A DNA stretch of 64,000 bases, taken from positions 1 through 64,000 of the forward strand of contig WFNB01000120.1 of NCBI GenBank assembly GCA_015488755.1, in the 5' to 3' direction. Numbering within the stretch: the stretch's first letter is position 1; the number at the start of each line of letters is the position of its first letter. The translations under genes and the position numbers were made by a program. Of this stretch, positions 36,311 to 46,106 are shown one piece after another. Below the pieces are notes generated by a model, which saw nothing but the letters and a program-made list of their open reading frames with translations, did no database searches and was not told the origin of the DNA. The stretch is from Gammaproteobacteria bacterium. GTDB lineage: Bacteria; Pseudomonadota; Gammaproteobacteria; GRL18.

Positions 36311-39052
36311 ATGGTTGCAAAATTATTTAGAAAAATTTTCGGTAGTCGTAATGATCGGGAAATAAAACGTTATTCTAAAATTGTTACACAAATAAATGCC
36401 TTAGAAGGTGAATTGTTTGATTTAACAGATGAAGATATCCAGTCTAAAACTACTGAGCTAAGACAACAGTTAGAAGACGGCAAAACTTTGGAAGATATCC
36501 TACCAGTTGCCTTTGCTCTGGTTAGAGAGGCAAGTCGTAGAGTCATGGGTATGCGCCATTTTGATGTGCAGCATATTGGTGCTATGGTGCTCAATGAAGG
36601 TAAAATTGCAGAAATGCGTACTGGAGAGGGTAAAACCTTGATGGCAACGTTAGCAGTCTTTCTTAATGCATTAAGTGGCGATGGTGTCCATGTTATTACC
36701 GTTAATGATTATTTAGCAGAACGTGATGCTAAGTGGATGGGTAAACTTTATAATTTTTTGGGCTTATCTGTTGGTGTAATTCTATCTGGCCAAGATTCAG
36801 ATCAAAAGCGTCAGGCTTATGAGGCTGATATTACCTATGGAACCAACAATGAATTTGGCTTTGACTATCTACGCGATAATATGGCTTTTTCAACAGAAGA
36901 TAAAGTTCAAAGAGGCTTAAATTTTGCTATTGTCGATGAAGTGGATTCTATTTTAATTGATGAAGCTCGCACACCTTTAATTATCTCTGGCCCTGCTGAA
37001 GATAACTCTGATGTCTATCGAAGGGTCAATAAACTTATTCCTAATCTGGTACAACAAGAAGCGGTCGTGGAATCATTGGACGAACAGGTGGAAGAGCCTC
37101 CGGGTGACTATACTGTCAATGAAAAAGACAAGCAGGTATTATTATCTAATGAAGGTCATCAACATGTAGAGGAATTGCTCTTAGAAGAAGGGCTGATCCA
37201 AGAGAATGAGAGTTTATATGATCCTTCCAATATCATATTAATGCATCATGTAAATGCGGCTCTTAGAGCACATAGTTTGTTTACTAAAAATGTGGACTAT
37301 ATTGTTAGTAATGGTGAAGTCATCATTGTTGATGAATTTACTGGACGAACTATGCCTGGGCGTCGTTGGTCTGACGGTTTGCATCAGGCTGTTGAAGCAA
37401 AGGAAGGTGTTGCTATACAGGTTGAAAACCAGACTTTAGCCTCTATTACCTTTCAGAACTTATTTCGCTTGTATAAAAAACTATCGGGTATGACAGGTAC
37501 TGCAGATACAGAAGCGTTTGAATTCCATGAGATTTATGGTTTAGAAGTCATTGTACTACCTACTAATAATCCTATGCAACGCCTCGACCATGGTGATTTG
37601 GTTTTCTTAACTCAAGAAGAAAAATTTTCTGCCATTATTGAGGACATTAAAGATTGCCAGCAAAGAGGACAACCTGCACTGGTTGGTACCGCTTCAATTG
37701 AAGTATCAGAACATTTGTCTAAGGCGCTAAATAAAGCCAATATTCAACATGAAGTACTTAATGCCAAGCAACATGCTCGTGAAGCAGACATTATTGCTCA
37801 GGCAGGTTCTGCAGGTGCTATTACTATTGCAACTAATATGGCTGGTCGGGGTACTGATATTGTTTTAGGGGGTAATATTGATGCAGCGATTGCCAAACTG
37901 GATGAGCCGGATGAAACAACCATTCAGACCATGCGTAATGAGTGGCAAGATCGGCATGAACAAGTTTTAAAAAATGGTGGTTTGCATATTATTGGTACCG
38001 AGCGGCATGAGTCTCGTCGTATTGATAATCAGTTAAGAGGGCGGTCAGGCCGTCAGGGCGATCCCGGTTCATCACGATTTTACTTATCATTGGATGATAA
38101 TTTGATGAGGATCTTTGCCTCAGAAAAAATGGCCGGTTTAATGCGTAAGTTAGGTATGGAAAAAGGTGAGGCAATCGAACATAAATGGGTCAGTCGTTCG
38201 ATTGAAAATGCCCAGCGTAAAGTGGAAGGGCATAACTTTGATATTCGTAAACAGCTACTTGAATATGATGATGTTGCCAATGAACAACGTAAAGTCATAT
38301 ATGAACAACGCAACAATTTAATGTCAACAGAAGATATTTCCGATATGATTGTTGATATTAGAGAAGATGTTGTTGAACAGTTTATTGATACTTATATACC
38401 TCCTGAAAGTATTGAAGAACAGTGGCGTATTGAAGAACTTGAAGAAGGGCTTCGCAATGAGTTTTTACTTGATATACCTATTGCCCAGTGGCTTTCTGAA
38501 GATGATAATTTACATGAAGAACCACTTCGAAAGAAAATTTTACATGCTATGGTTTCCTCAATAGAACAAAAGGAAGCACTTATTGGCTCTGAAATGATGC
38601 GCCGTGTTGAAAAAGGTGTCATGTTAGAAGTATTAGATAGTCTATGGAAAGAGCATCTAGCAGCAATGGATTATTTACGTAAGGGTATTGGTTTGCGTGG
38701 CTATGCTCAAAAAGATCCTAAGCAAGAATATAAGCGAGAGTCTTTTGAACTATTTTCTGATTTACTTGAACGTGTTAAGTATGATGTGATTGCCCGCTTG
38801 AGTATGATTCAAATTAGGGAAGATCCTGATATGAGTGAATTTGAGCACCATGAGCAACCAGAAATGGAGTTTCAACATGATGGTGTTAATGCGTTAGGTG
38901 AAGAAAGCTCAAATAATGGGCTAGATGAAGAAGATGGGTCAAATGAGAAAGAACAACCCTTTGTTAGAGAAGGGCAGAAAGTTGGGCGAAACCAACCCTG
39001 TCCTTGTGGCTCAGGTAAAAAATACAAGCAATGTTGTGGTAAATTGAGTTAG
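36311..39052 (+). CDS. secA: Preprotein translocase ATPase SecA
   Basis: Drives export through SecYEG. At 913 residues it has Walker [12 protein letters not shown], Walker [17 protein letters not shown], the PPXD region, [10 protein letters not shown], and helicase motif [23 protein letters not shown]-terminal zinc-binding tail follows ([18 protein letters not shown]), which binds SecB and lipids. I start at the ATG at 36311 ([14 protein letters not shown]). The frame is open to 36260 but that part is not conserved. A strong terminator follows. Confidence 0.98.
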   Translation: MVAKLFRKIFGSRNDREIKRYSKIVTQINALEGELFDLTDEDIQSKTTELRQQLEDGKTLEDILPVAFALVREASRRVMGMRHFDVQHIGAMVLNEGKIAEMRTGEGKTLMATLAVFLNALSGDGVHVITVNDYLAERDAKWMGKLYNFLGLSVGVILSGQDSDQKRQAYEADITYGTNNEFGFDYLRDNMAFSTEDKVQRGLNFAIVDEVDSILIDEARTPLIISGPAEDNSDVYRRVNKLIPNLVQQEAVVESLDEQVEEPPGDYTVNEKDKQVLLSNEGHQHVEELLLEEGLIQENESLYDPSNIILMHHVNAALRAHSLFTKNVDYIVSNGEVIIVDEFTGRTMPGRRWSDGLHQAVEAKEGVAIQVENQTLASITFQNLFRLYKKLSGMTGTADTEAFEFHEIYGLEVIVLPTNNPMQRLDHGDLVFLTQEEKFSAIIEDIKDCQQRGQPALVGTASIEVSEHLSKALNKANIQHEVLNAKQHAREADIIAQAGSAGAITIATNMAGRGTDIVLGGNIDAAIAKLDEPDETTIQTMRNEWQDRHEQVLKNGGLHIIGTERHESRRIDNQLRGRSGRQGDPGSSRFYLSLDDNLMRIFASEKMAGLMRKLGMEKGEAIEHKWVSRSIENAQRKVEGHNFDIRKQLLEYDDVANEQRKVIYEQRNNLMSTEDISDMIVDIREDVVEQFIDTYIPPESIEEQWRIEELEEGLRNEFLLDIPIAQWLSEDDNLHEEPLRKKILHAMVSSIEQKEALIGSEMMRRVEKGVMLEVLDSLWKEHLAAMDYLRKGIGLRGYAQKDPKQEYKRESFELFSDLLERVKYDVIARLSMIQIREDPDMSEFEHHEQPEMEFQHDGVNALGEESSNNGLDEEDGSNEKEQPFVREGQKVGRNQPCPCGSGKKYKQCCGKLS

Positions 39053-39074
39053 ATAGTTAGCCTAATTCTGAAAT

Positions 39075-39104
39075 AAAAATGCCCACTATTGTGGGCATTT
39101 TTAT
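39075..39104. terminator. Intrinsic terminator after secA
   Basis: AAAAATGCCCAC (39075-39086) pairs exactly with GTGGGCATTTTT (39091-39102) around a 4-base loop. A and T runs on both sides let it work in either direction, but only secA converges on it. Confidence 0.92.
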
Positions 39105-39132
39105 TTCTTTGGATCAAATTTAGAAATTAACT

Positions 39133-39150
39133 TAACCTGAGTTCAGGTTA
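39133..39150. repeat. Short palindrome, possible scar of the dispersed repeat
   Basis: TAACCTGAGTTCAGGTTA is a palindrome with two unpaired central bases. It equals the two outer ends of the 62471-62657 element joined together (TAACCTGAG and GTTCAGGTTA). It may be an excision footprint or an unrelated binding site upstream of argJ. Confidence 0.4.
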
Positions 39151-39197
39151 GCTAAGTTTAAGAGCTTTGAGTAACATGCAGTAAAGGAATTATTATT

Positions 39198-40415
39198 ATG
39201 TCAGTAGAAATAAATTTACCTGAAATGCACTCTGTTTCAGGTTTTAAATTGGCCACAGTGTGTGCGGGCATTAAAGCAACAGATAAAAAAGATGTTGTAC
39301 TCATGTCATTTGGTACACAAGCCCATGTTGCAGGTGTTTTTACTCAAAATGCATTTTGTGCTGCCCCCGTTCATATTGCTAAAGAGCATTTACAAAAAAA
39401 TAGTGTCCAATATTTTGTGATTAATACGGGTAATGCAAATGCAGGAACGGGTGAACAAGGTATACAAGATGCTTTACTAACCTGTGATAAGCTGAGTAAG
39501 CTGACCCATACAGAAAATCATGCAGTGTTGCCTTTTTCAACCGGTGTCATTGGTGAAACTCTACCAGTAGACAAAATTATTCAGGCTTTACCTGAAGTAT
39601 TGGATAATTTATCAGAGCAGGGCTGGCAAGATGCAGCACAGGGAATTTTAACTACAGATACTTGTACTAAGGGGGCTTCAACTCGTGTAATGATTGCGGG
39701 TAAATGGGTAACTATTACAGGTATTGCAAAAGGTTCAGGCATGATCCGTCCAGATATGGCAACCATGTTGGGCTTTGTTGCCACAGATGCTGCCATAGAA
39801 CAAAGTTTATTGAGAACATTATTAAAATATGCGGTGGATCATTCCTTTAATCGGATCACAGTAGATGGTGATACTTCAACCAATGACTCCTGTATGTTGG
39901 TTGCTACAGGTCATGCCAAGATGGATATGATCCATAGTGAAGAGCAAAGTGATTATGTATTATTACGCAGTGCAATCACAGATGTTTTTGAACAACTGGC
40001 TAAAGCGATTGTTTTAGATGGTGAGGGAGCAACAAAATTAATCCATATTCAAGTCTCTGGAGGACTCTCTGAGCAAGAGTGTAATCAAGTTGCTTATACC
40101 ATTGCCCACTCACCGTTGGTTAAAACTGCATTTTTTGCCAGTGATCCTAATTGGGGTAGAATTTTAGCAGCAGTGGGTCGTTCAGGGCTTTCTCAATTGG
40201 ATATTAATGCCTTAGAAATATTTTTAGATGACGTGTGTATTGTAAATAATGGTGGCAGAGCTTTAGAGTATACCGAAGAGCAAGGACAATCTGTTATGAA
40301 CAAAGATGAAATTACTATAAATGTCCAGTTGCATAGGGGCGATGCCAGTGTCCAGATTTGGACCTGTGATCTGTCTTATGACTATGTAAAAATTAATGCT
40401 GAATATAGGACATAG
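39198..40415 (+). CDS. argJ: Bifunctional ornithine acetyltransferase / N-acetylglutamate synthase
   Basis: Recycles the acetyl group in arginine synthesis. At 405 residues it has FVINTGNANAGTGEQG, the oxyanion residues in LPFSTGVIGE, and the self-cleavage site DMATMLGF, where the Thr becomes the nucleophile of the beta chain. DPNWGRILAAVGRSG lies near the C-terminus. It follows secA, as in many gammaproteobacteria. It has its own upstream region with a GGAAT-like ribosome site. Confidence 0.97.
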   Translation: MSVEINLPEMHSVSGFKLATVCAGIKATDKKDVVLMSFGTQAHVAGVFTQNAFCAAPVHIAKEHLQKNSVQYFVINTGNANAGTGEQGIQDALLTCDKLSKLTHTENHAVLPFSTGVIGETLPVDKIIQALPEVLDNLSEQGWQDAAQGILTTDTCTKGASTRVMIAGKWVTITGIAKGSGMIRPDMATMLGFVATDAAIEQSLLRTLLKYAVDHSFNRITVDGDTSTNDSCMLVATGHAKMDMIHSEEQSDYVLLRSAITDVFEQLAKAIVLDGEGATKLIHIQVSGGLSEQECNQVAYTIAHSPLVKTAFFASDPNWGRILAAVGRSGLSQLDINALEIFLDDVCIVNNGGRALEYTEEQGQSVMNKDEITINVQLHRGDASVQIWTCDLSYDYVKINAEYRT

Positions 40416-40472
40416 GTTTATGCCTGTTATTTTCTTAAGTTTACTCATTGCTATGGCTTTATAAGGAACAAT

Positions 40473-41495
40473 ATGCTCCATGTTGCTATAGCTGTGTTGC
40501 TAAAAGATAATCATGTGCTGATATCAAAAAGGGCTGATCATGCTTCTCAGGGAGGTTTATGGGAATTTCCTGGTGGGAAGGTTGAAGAAAATGAAACCAT
40601 TGAGCAGGCCTTAGTAAGGGAAATTAAGGAAGAACTTGGAATTGATATAAAAAGTTCTTCTCCGTTAATTACTACTCAATTTCATTATCCAGAACAAAGC
40701 GTCTTTCTAGAGGTAAGAAAAGTGCTGGACTTTACGGCACATGATTATGTCTTTAATGAAAATGCTCAATATGGCCTTGAAGGGCAACTTGTTAGGTGGG
40801 TTGCTATTAATGATTTAGGTGACTATCCATTCCCTGAAGCAAACCAAGTGATTATAAATGCCTTAATGCTACCATTAAGCTATTTGATTACACCGGATAG
40901 TTTTGACTCAGTATTAGAAAACTCTTCAATAGATAAGACTATTGAAACCCATTTTCTAGATAAGTTTGCTGAGAAATGTCATGATTATTCGCTTATTCAA
41001 TTACGTTTTCCTTCTTATTCTAAAGGGAAAAATAAAATATTGGAATTTGATAATATTATTAAGCAGGCATGTTTTATTGCCATAGAGAATCAGACTTTAA
41101 TTTTACTTAATTCTTCTATGAAATTGGCAGATGATATTATCTCTTTAAGTTCAGGTTTGCACCTAACTGCCAAGCACTTATATGATGTGGAATTTATTAA
41201 GCAATTTCGTAAACGCTTTGCAAAAAAACAACTAGCGGCCTCTTGTCATACTATGGATGATATTAAGCAGGCCAATAAACTTAAACTTAATTTTATTGTC
41301 ATTTCTCCTGTGCAGAAAACAAGCTCACATCCAGAGCAAATCCCTCTAGGTTGGGAGCAATTTAAAGTATTAGCTCATGTTGCCAAAATGCCAGTATATA
41401 GCTTAGGAGGAATGTCTAAAAATGATGTGCCAAAAGCAATTGGTGCTGGTGCTCAGGGAATTGCTGCTATCAGTAAGCTATGGGACAGTGAATAG
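40473..41495 (+). CDS. mutT: MutT-type Nudix hydrolase fused to ThiE-like domain
   Basis: A 340-residue fusion. The N-terminal 130 residues form a Nudix domain with the box GGKVEENETIEQALVREI followed by KEELG (about 35-57). As in MutT it should remove 8-oxo-dGTP from the nucleotide pool. The C-terminal half (about 150-340) resembles thiamin phosphate synthase (LHLTAKHL, LNFIVISPVQKT, PVYSLGGMSKNDVPKAIGAG, AQGIAAIS). This fusion is known in gammaproteobacteria, where the second domain's role is unclear. It follows argJ by 57 bases. Confidence 0.92.
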   Translation: MLHVAIAVLLKDNHVLISKRADHASQGGLWEFPGGKVEENETIEQALVREIKEELGIDIKSSSPLITTQFHYPEQSVFLEVRKVLDFTAHDYVFNENAQYGLEGQLVRWVAINDLGDYPFPEANQVIINALMLPLSYLITPDSFDSVLENSSIDKTIETHFLDKFAEKCHDYSLIQLRFPSYSKGKNKILEFDNIIKQACFIAIENQTLILLNSSMKLADDIISLSSGLHLTAKHLYDVEFIKQFRKRFAKKQLAASCHTMDDIKQANKLKLNFIVISPVQKTSSHPEQIPLGWEQFKVLAHVAKMPVYSLGGMSKNDVPKAIGAGAQGIAAISKLWDSE

Positions 41496-41513
41496 TAAGG
41501 TTGAGGATTAATA

Positions 41514-42041
41514 ATGAATTTCTTAGAGAATAAATACATACGCTTACTGGCAATGAGTTTGGTTATTGTACTGGCATTAAGTTGGGTACAGGACTTTTCT
41601 GACTTTTTAGGAGATCATGCAGATAATACAATTAAATTAGGTGTGAATCCACAATGCAATTCAATGTCTAGCATTTGTAGTGCATCCATTCGTAATGAGG
41701 GGGAATTTCAGCGCCTGAGTTTTTCTATTATTCATAAGAATAAAAATATAGTAGCCAAGAGTGGTGAATATCGTGTCAAACTGATTGCAACAGGTTTTGA
41801 TTTTGATGGTATTGAATCAATTTCCCTTTATTTTGATCGAGTGGGAGAAGATATTAATCGTCAATTAATTCCTTTGCAAGCGGATAAGTCGACTCGACAA
41901 GTGGTACCAGAAAAATGGTTTGCTGAAATAAATCTGCCTGATGTGCAAATAAACAGCAAAAGAAAAGATTGGTTAGCTATCATTATTTTAAAGTCGACAA
42001 AAGAAGAGTATCGTGCAGAGTTTCCTTTTTACCAGCCCTGA
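41514..42041 (+). CDS. Membrane-anchored protein of unknown function
   Basis: I do not recognise this 175-residue protein. It has one N-terminal helix (IRLLAMSLVIVLALSWV) and a periplasmic part rich in beta strands. Two Cys (NPQCNSMSSICSASI) could form a disulfide. The region from LSFSIIHKNKNIVAKSGEYRVKLIATGFDF written in short pieces (LSFSII, VKLIATGFDFDGI, ISLYFDRVGEDINR) looks like an immunoglobulin-like fold. It lies 18 bases after the Nudix gene, so it is probably co-transcribed, and converges on yacG. Confidence 0.6.
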   Translation: MNFLENKYIRLLAMSLVIVLALSWVQDFSDFLGDHADNTIKLGVNPQCNSMSSICSASIRNEGEFQRLSFSIIHKNKNIVAKSGEYRVKLIATGFDFDGIESISLYFDRVGEDINRQLIPLQADKSTRQVVPEKWFAEINLPDVQINSKRKDWLAIIILKSTKEEYRAEFPFYQP

Positions 42042-42044
42042 TAG

Positions 42045-42275
42045 TTATTGTAAAAAGAATTCCTTGTGTTGTAGGCGCTGTGCTTTTTCAGAAACATTTT
42101 CTAAGGAAATACTCTTGCCTTTAATTCTATGTTCTTCAGATGCCCATGCACCTAAGTCGATTAATTGACAACGTTCAGAGCAAAATGGACTCCAAGGCTT
42201 TGACTGATAATAATTATGTGATTTAGAACAGTATGGACATTTTATTATTAAGGTTTTTGTATTATTAGAATGCAT
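42045..42275 (-). CDS. yacG: DNA gyrase inhibitor YacG
   Basis: A zinc-finger protein of 76 residues. It carries CPYCSKSH and FCSERCQLIDLGAWASE, the family's CxxC...CxxxC motif followed by the LIDLGxWA signature. E. coli YacG binds GyrB and blocks DNA binding by gyrase. I start at the ATG at 42275, though no strong ribosome site is seen. A TTG at 42302 would overlap zapD. The zapD-yacG-coaE-pilD neighbourhood is standard. Confidence 0.9.
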   Translation of the reverse strand: MHSNNTKTLIIKCPYCSKSHNYYQSKPWSPFCSERCQLIDLGAWASEEHRIKGKSISLENVSEKAQRLQHKEFFLQ

Positions 42276-42286
42276 AAGGCTGATAC

Positions 42287-43054
42287 TTATAGTGCACAAC
42301 AAGAAAGTTGAAAGTCAATATTATCGAGACAAGGAATGGGGCGTTCACCATTGCTTGGTGTCATAAAGCGAATGCTAAAACGGTGTTTGCCACCACTTAT
42401 TTCAGCAAAAAATGGAGCATCTTGGGGTAGCGAAACTCGAATAAGTTGGAAAGGAATATTGGTATCCAAGTTTTTTCGATAGATGCCTTGTTCCGCTATA
42501 ACAGGTGTATTAATTGCGCTTTCTCTGAGTAGACTTAAAGCAATATTAATGGCAAGGCGATAATTATCTAATTCACCAAGCCATGCTTCTAGTGCTTCAA
42601 TTCTATGTTCTGCGGGTTGCTTTAACCAAAAGTGATAACTGGGAATATCAAAGTCGCAGTTTCCTCCAGGAATTGAATCCCGCTGACGGATAAGCTTTAA
42701 TAGTTCGTTATTACATAAATTATCATTAGAATGATGACTTAAAGACTTAAGGTTTTGAGTGTAGATTTTTAGCTTTTTTAAAGTATCTTCTAATATAGAA
42801 GGATCAACACCAGGTCGAGAACTAATTGCTAATAGTGCAGAGCTTTGGCGCTCCAACTCTTTAACTAATTCGGAACGTAAATCAATTCGACTCATAATAT
42901 TGAGTATATCAAGAATGTGACTGATGGTATTTCTACTATCCCAAACTGAATAACCCCGCATAGAATATCGTGCTTGTTGAAATAAAAATTCAAGACGCAA
43001 TAGAGTGCGTACACGCTCATTGAGAGGGAGTTCGTAAATAGTAGCGTCCATCAT
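42287..43054 (-). CDS. zapD: Cell division protein ZapD
   Basis: Crosslinks FtsZ filaments at the division ring. At 255 residues it matches the family (DUF1342), with an N-terminal YELPLNERVRTLLRLEFLF, a helical domain with RPGVDPSILEDTLKKL, then PGGNCDFDIPSYHFWL and a beta-rich C-terminus ending in PCLDNIDFQLSCC. It is coded between coaE and yacG. Confidence 0.95.
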   Translation of the reverse strand: MMDATIYELPLNERVRTLLRLEFLFQQARYSMRGYSVWDSRNTISHILDILNIMSRIDLRSELVKELERQSSALLAISSRPGVDPSILEDTLKKLKIYTQNLKSLSHHSNDNLCNNELLKLIRQRDSIPGGNCDFDIPSYHFWLKQPAEHRIEALEAWLGELDNYRLAINIALSLLRESAINTPVIAEQGIYRKNLDTNIPFQLIRVSLPQDAPFFAEISGGKHRFSIRFMTPSNGERPIPCLDNIDFQLSCCAL

Positions 43055-43193
43055 TACGGTCTAAAATAGTTCATATTAATTTTTATCAGGGTTAATACCG
43101 ATGCTTATTGTCTAATATCTCGACAATGGTTGCAACAAACATTTTTCCTATTTCTATTTGCTTTAAGCTCTCTAATGTAGCTAAAATTTCACA

Positions 43194-43877
43194 CTATGTT
43201 TTCGACTGTTTCAGTAGAGAGCAATAATATTGAAATAGTGAAACAACTTGTCTTTTTAATTGTTCTAGTGATCCTGAATTGTCGATAATATCATTGGCAT
43301 GGGCAAGGCGTATTTTACGACTCACTTGAGATTCAATAATTTTTTTTATGAGTTTGGTAGAGCATTTATCGCGCTTACTACTACGTTCAATTTGGGTATT
43401 AATGGGAGTATCAATGACCAAAATACGATCAAAAGGGTAGTTCTGGGAGGTTTCAAAAAGTAAGGGGATGGCAATAATATTGATGCTATTACTGCCTGAA
43501 CTAGATTTTATTTCCGCTAGTTGTTGGGTGATTTCTCTATGAATTAAAGGGTGTAAAATCTGCTCTAATTGTTGTTTTTTTGTTTTAGAAGAAAAAATAA
43601 GCGAGCGCAATACTGTACGATTGAGCTTTCCTGATGGGTGAAAAATATCATCACCAAATAGTTTATGTGTATTTTTTAGGGCTGTTTGTTTAGGTGTTAA
43701 GTGTTTGCTATGCTTAGCCTCTTGGAGTGAACCTGATAATAATTGACGGGCAATGCTATCGGCATCAATAATATGTAGACTGGATACATCATCTGATTGC
43801 TCTGCCAGCGTAATAAAATAGTCACAGACAATGCTTTTGCCACTGCCAATTCCACCAGTCAGGGCGATTGTTAGCAT
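43194..43877 (-). CDS. coaE: Dephospho-CoA kinase
   Basis: Last step of coenzyme A synthesis. At 227 residues it has the P-loop LTGGIGSGKS at the N-terminus, IDADSIARQLL for substrate binding, HPLIHREI, and PLLFETSQNYPFDRILVID. The ATG at 43877 overlaps the pilD stop by one base (TAATG) and places the P-loop right at the start. The longer open frame to 43925 lies inside pilD. Confidence 0.96.
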   Translation of the reverse strand: MLTIALTGGIGSGKSIVCDYFITLAEQSDDVSSLHIIDADSIARQLLSGSLQEAKHSKHLTPKQTALKNTHKLFGDDIFHPSGKLNRTVLRSLIFSSKTKKQQLEQILHPLIHREITQQLAEIKSSSGSNSINIIAIPLLFETSQNYPFDRILVIDTPINTQIERSSKRDKCSTKLIKKIIESQVSRKIRLAHANDIIDNSGSLEQLKRQVVSLFQYYCSLLKQSKT

Positions 43878-44782
43878 TAAAGCCCCATTGTTTGAAAATA
43901 AAATTGTTTGATTTCTTCTCCCCAAAGCAAACTAATAAAGCCTGCTGAGGCAAGATATGGACCGAAAGGAATGGGGATGCTTTTATCTCGACCCATAAAG
44001 ATAATTAATGATATGCCAACAATTGCACCAACTAAGGCTGACAGCAGTAGGATTAATGGTAGTGCTTGCCAGCCTAACCATGCACCTAAAAGGGCTAATA
44101 ATTTAAAATCACCAAAGCCCATACCTTCTTTCCCTGTTACCAGCTTAAATAGTTGGTAGATACTCCATAATGACATATAACCCAACATGGCACCAATGAT
44201 GCTATTTTCTATCGGAATAGGTGAAATGTGTATCAAGCTGACTAAAATACCTAACCATAAAAAAGGGAGGCTAATGTTGTCGGGTAATAACTGTGTATCA
44301 AAGTCAATCATCGTTAAGGCAATAAGTGCCCATGTTAACAATAGAGTTGCTAATGTATACCATTGAACTCCAAAGTGGTAAGCAACTAAAAGTGATAGAA
44401 GCGCTGTTATTAACTCTATAGAGGGGTATCTTGCTGAAATTTTTGTCTGACATTTAGAGCACTTAGCTCTTAGTGCTAACCAAGAAATAATGGGAATATT
44501 TTCTAATGCAGTAATTTTATGCCCACAAGATGGGCAACGGGAACGAGGTACGGAGAGATTAAATGCTTTTTCATCTATACAAGAGGGTAGCTTATATTTT
44601 TCAGATTTAAATTCGTCAGATAAGAAATCAATACAGTCACATTTCCACTCACGTTTAAGCATAAGGGGTAAGCGGTAGATCACAACATTTAGAAAACTAC
44701 CGACGATTAAACCAAATAAAAAAACACCAAAAAGAAAAAATCCTGGGTTTGAATGTAAATAAGTAATAGTAATCATAGACAA
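43877..44782 (-). CDS. pilD: Type IV prepilin peptidase PilD
   Basis: Inner-membrane aspartic peptidase and methylase that cleaves and methylates prepilins, 301 residues. The N-terminal helix (GLIVGSFLNVVIYRLP) precedes a cytoplasmic zinc domain with RCPSCGHKI and KCSKCQTKI. The active-site Asp lie in DFDTQLLPD and GMGFGDFKLLALLG. About eight helices are visible. It follows pilC by 2 bases and overlaps coaE by 1. Confidence 0.97.
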   Translation of the reverse strand: MSMITITYLHSNPGFFLFGVFLFGLIVGSFLNVVIYRLPLMLKREWKCDCIDFLSDEFKSEKYKLPSCIDEKAFNLSVPRSRCPSCGHKITALENIPIISWLALRAKCSKCQTKISARYPSIELITALLSLLVAYHFGVQWYTLATLLLTWALIALTMIDFDTQLLPDNISLPFLWLGILVSLIHISPIPIENSIIGAMLGYMSLWSIYQLFKLVTGKEGMGFGDFKLLALLGAWLGWQALPLILLLSALVGAIVGISLIIFMGRDKSIPIPFGPYLASAGFISLLWGEEIKQFYFQTMGL

Positions 44783-44784
44783 GC

Positions 44785-46032
44785 TTAAACAACTGAACCC
44801 ATCATAAAGATTGGCAAATACATTGAAATAACGATGCCACCAATAACGACACCAAGCACGGACATGATAATGGGTTCTAATAAACTGGTTAAACCATCAA
44901 CCAAGTTATCCACTTCATCTTCATAAAAATCAGCGACCTTGCCTAACATAGTATCTAATGCACCAGATTCTTCACCAATGGCAGTCATTTGCAATACCAT
45001 ATTTGGGAAAACACCAGTGTTGACCATTGCTTTATTGAGCTGAGTGCCTGTTGATACTTCTTGTTGGATTTGATCGACAGCATTTCTAAAAACAACATTT
45101 CCCACAGCACCAGAAACTGAACTCAAGGCCTCAACTAATGGCGTGCCAGCAGCAAACATGGTTTGTAAGGTTCGCGCATAACGGGCGATGGCTGCCTTTT
45201 CTTGTATAGGGCCAATAACAGCCACTTTTAAAACAAGTCTATCAAGTATGTCCCGAAAATGTTGAGAACGTTTTTTAAAATAGAAAAAGACATAAAAGAA
45301 TAGGCCTATGGAGCCAAAGAGTGCCCACCACCATTCTTGTAAAAATTTTGATAAATTAACAACAAATTGTGTGGGAGCTGGAAGTGATGCACCAAAGCTT
45401 TTAAACATATTATCAAACACAGGAATTACAAAAATTAACATAATAGCGATAACAATAACTGCTACAATAATAACGGCAATAGGATAGCCCATGGCTTTCT
45501 TTATCTTAGATTTTAAGGCTTCTGTTTTTTCTTTATAAGTAGCAATTTTATCAAGGATTGAATCTAAGATACCTGCATGCTCACCTGCTTGTACAAGATT
45601 ACAAAATAAATCATCAAAATGTAAAGGAAATTTTCGCAAGGCTTCAGTAAGAGAACTACCACTCTCAACATCGGCTTTGATATCTAAAATCATTTTTGAC
45701 ATATTGGCATTGTCATGGCCACTGCCGACAATTTCAAAAGATTGAACCAAAGGAACACCGGCTTTCATCATGGTTGCTAACTGACGAGAAAAAATTGATA
45801 TATCAGCAGGGGTAATGGCTTTACTTTTTGCTCCTCCGAGGCCAAAGAGAGGTTTAGGCTTTGGTTTTATTTTAAGAACATTAATGCCTTCACGTCTAAG
45901 TTGTGCTTTTGCCAGAGCTGAATTTGAAGCCTGAACCTCACCTTTTTTGCGATTGCCATTTCTATCAGCCCCTTCCCATATAAATATTGGAGTAGGCTTT
46001 GCGCTTGCCTTAGCTTTAGCTTTAGTTGCCAT
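44785..46032 (-). CDS. pilC: Type IV pilus assembly protein PilC
   Basis: Inner-membrane platform protein of the type IV pilus, 415 residues. It has two repeated GspF domains (AFSRQLATMMKAGVPLVQSF is the pattern; here IFSRQLATMMKAGVPL and IARYARTLQTMFAAGTPLVE). Three helices are near 205-225, 245-265 and the C-terminus (VLGVVIGGIVISMYLPIF). The N-terminus is Ala/Lys-rich. It lies 74 bases after pilB. Confidence 0.97.
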   Translation of the reverse strand: MATKAKAKASAKPTPIFIWEGADRNGNRKKGEVQASNSALAKAQLRREGINVLKIKPKPKPLFGLGGAKSKAITPADISIFSRQLATMMKAGVPLVQSFEIVGSGHDNANMSKMILDIKADVESGSSLTEALRKFPLHFDDLFCNLVQAGEHAGILDSILDKIATYKEKTEALKSKIKKAMGYPIAVIIVAVIVIAIMLIFVIPVFDNMFKSFGASLPAPTQFVVNLSKFLQEWWWALFGSIGLFFYVFFYFKKRSQHFRDILDRLVLKVAVIGPIQEKAAIARYARTLQTMFAAGTPLVEALSSVSGAVGNVVFRNAVDQIQQEVSTGTQLNKAMVNTGVFPNMVLQMTAIGEESGALDTMLGKVADFYEDEVDNLVDGLTSLLEPIIMSVLGVVIGGIVISMYLPIFMMGSVV

Positions 46033-46106
46033 ATTAATCCTTAGTTATCTCTGACTTTTTATCTATGATTGTATAGTTGAGTTGCAAATGTAATTGATAG
46101 TAAATG

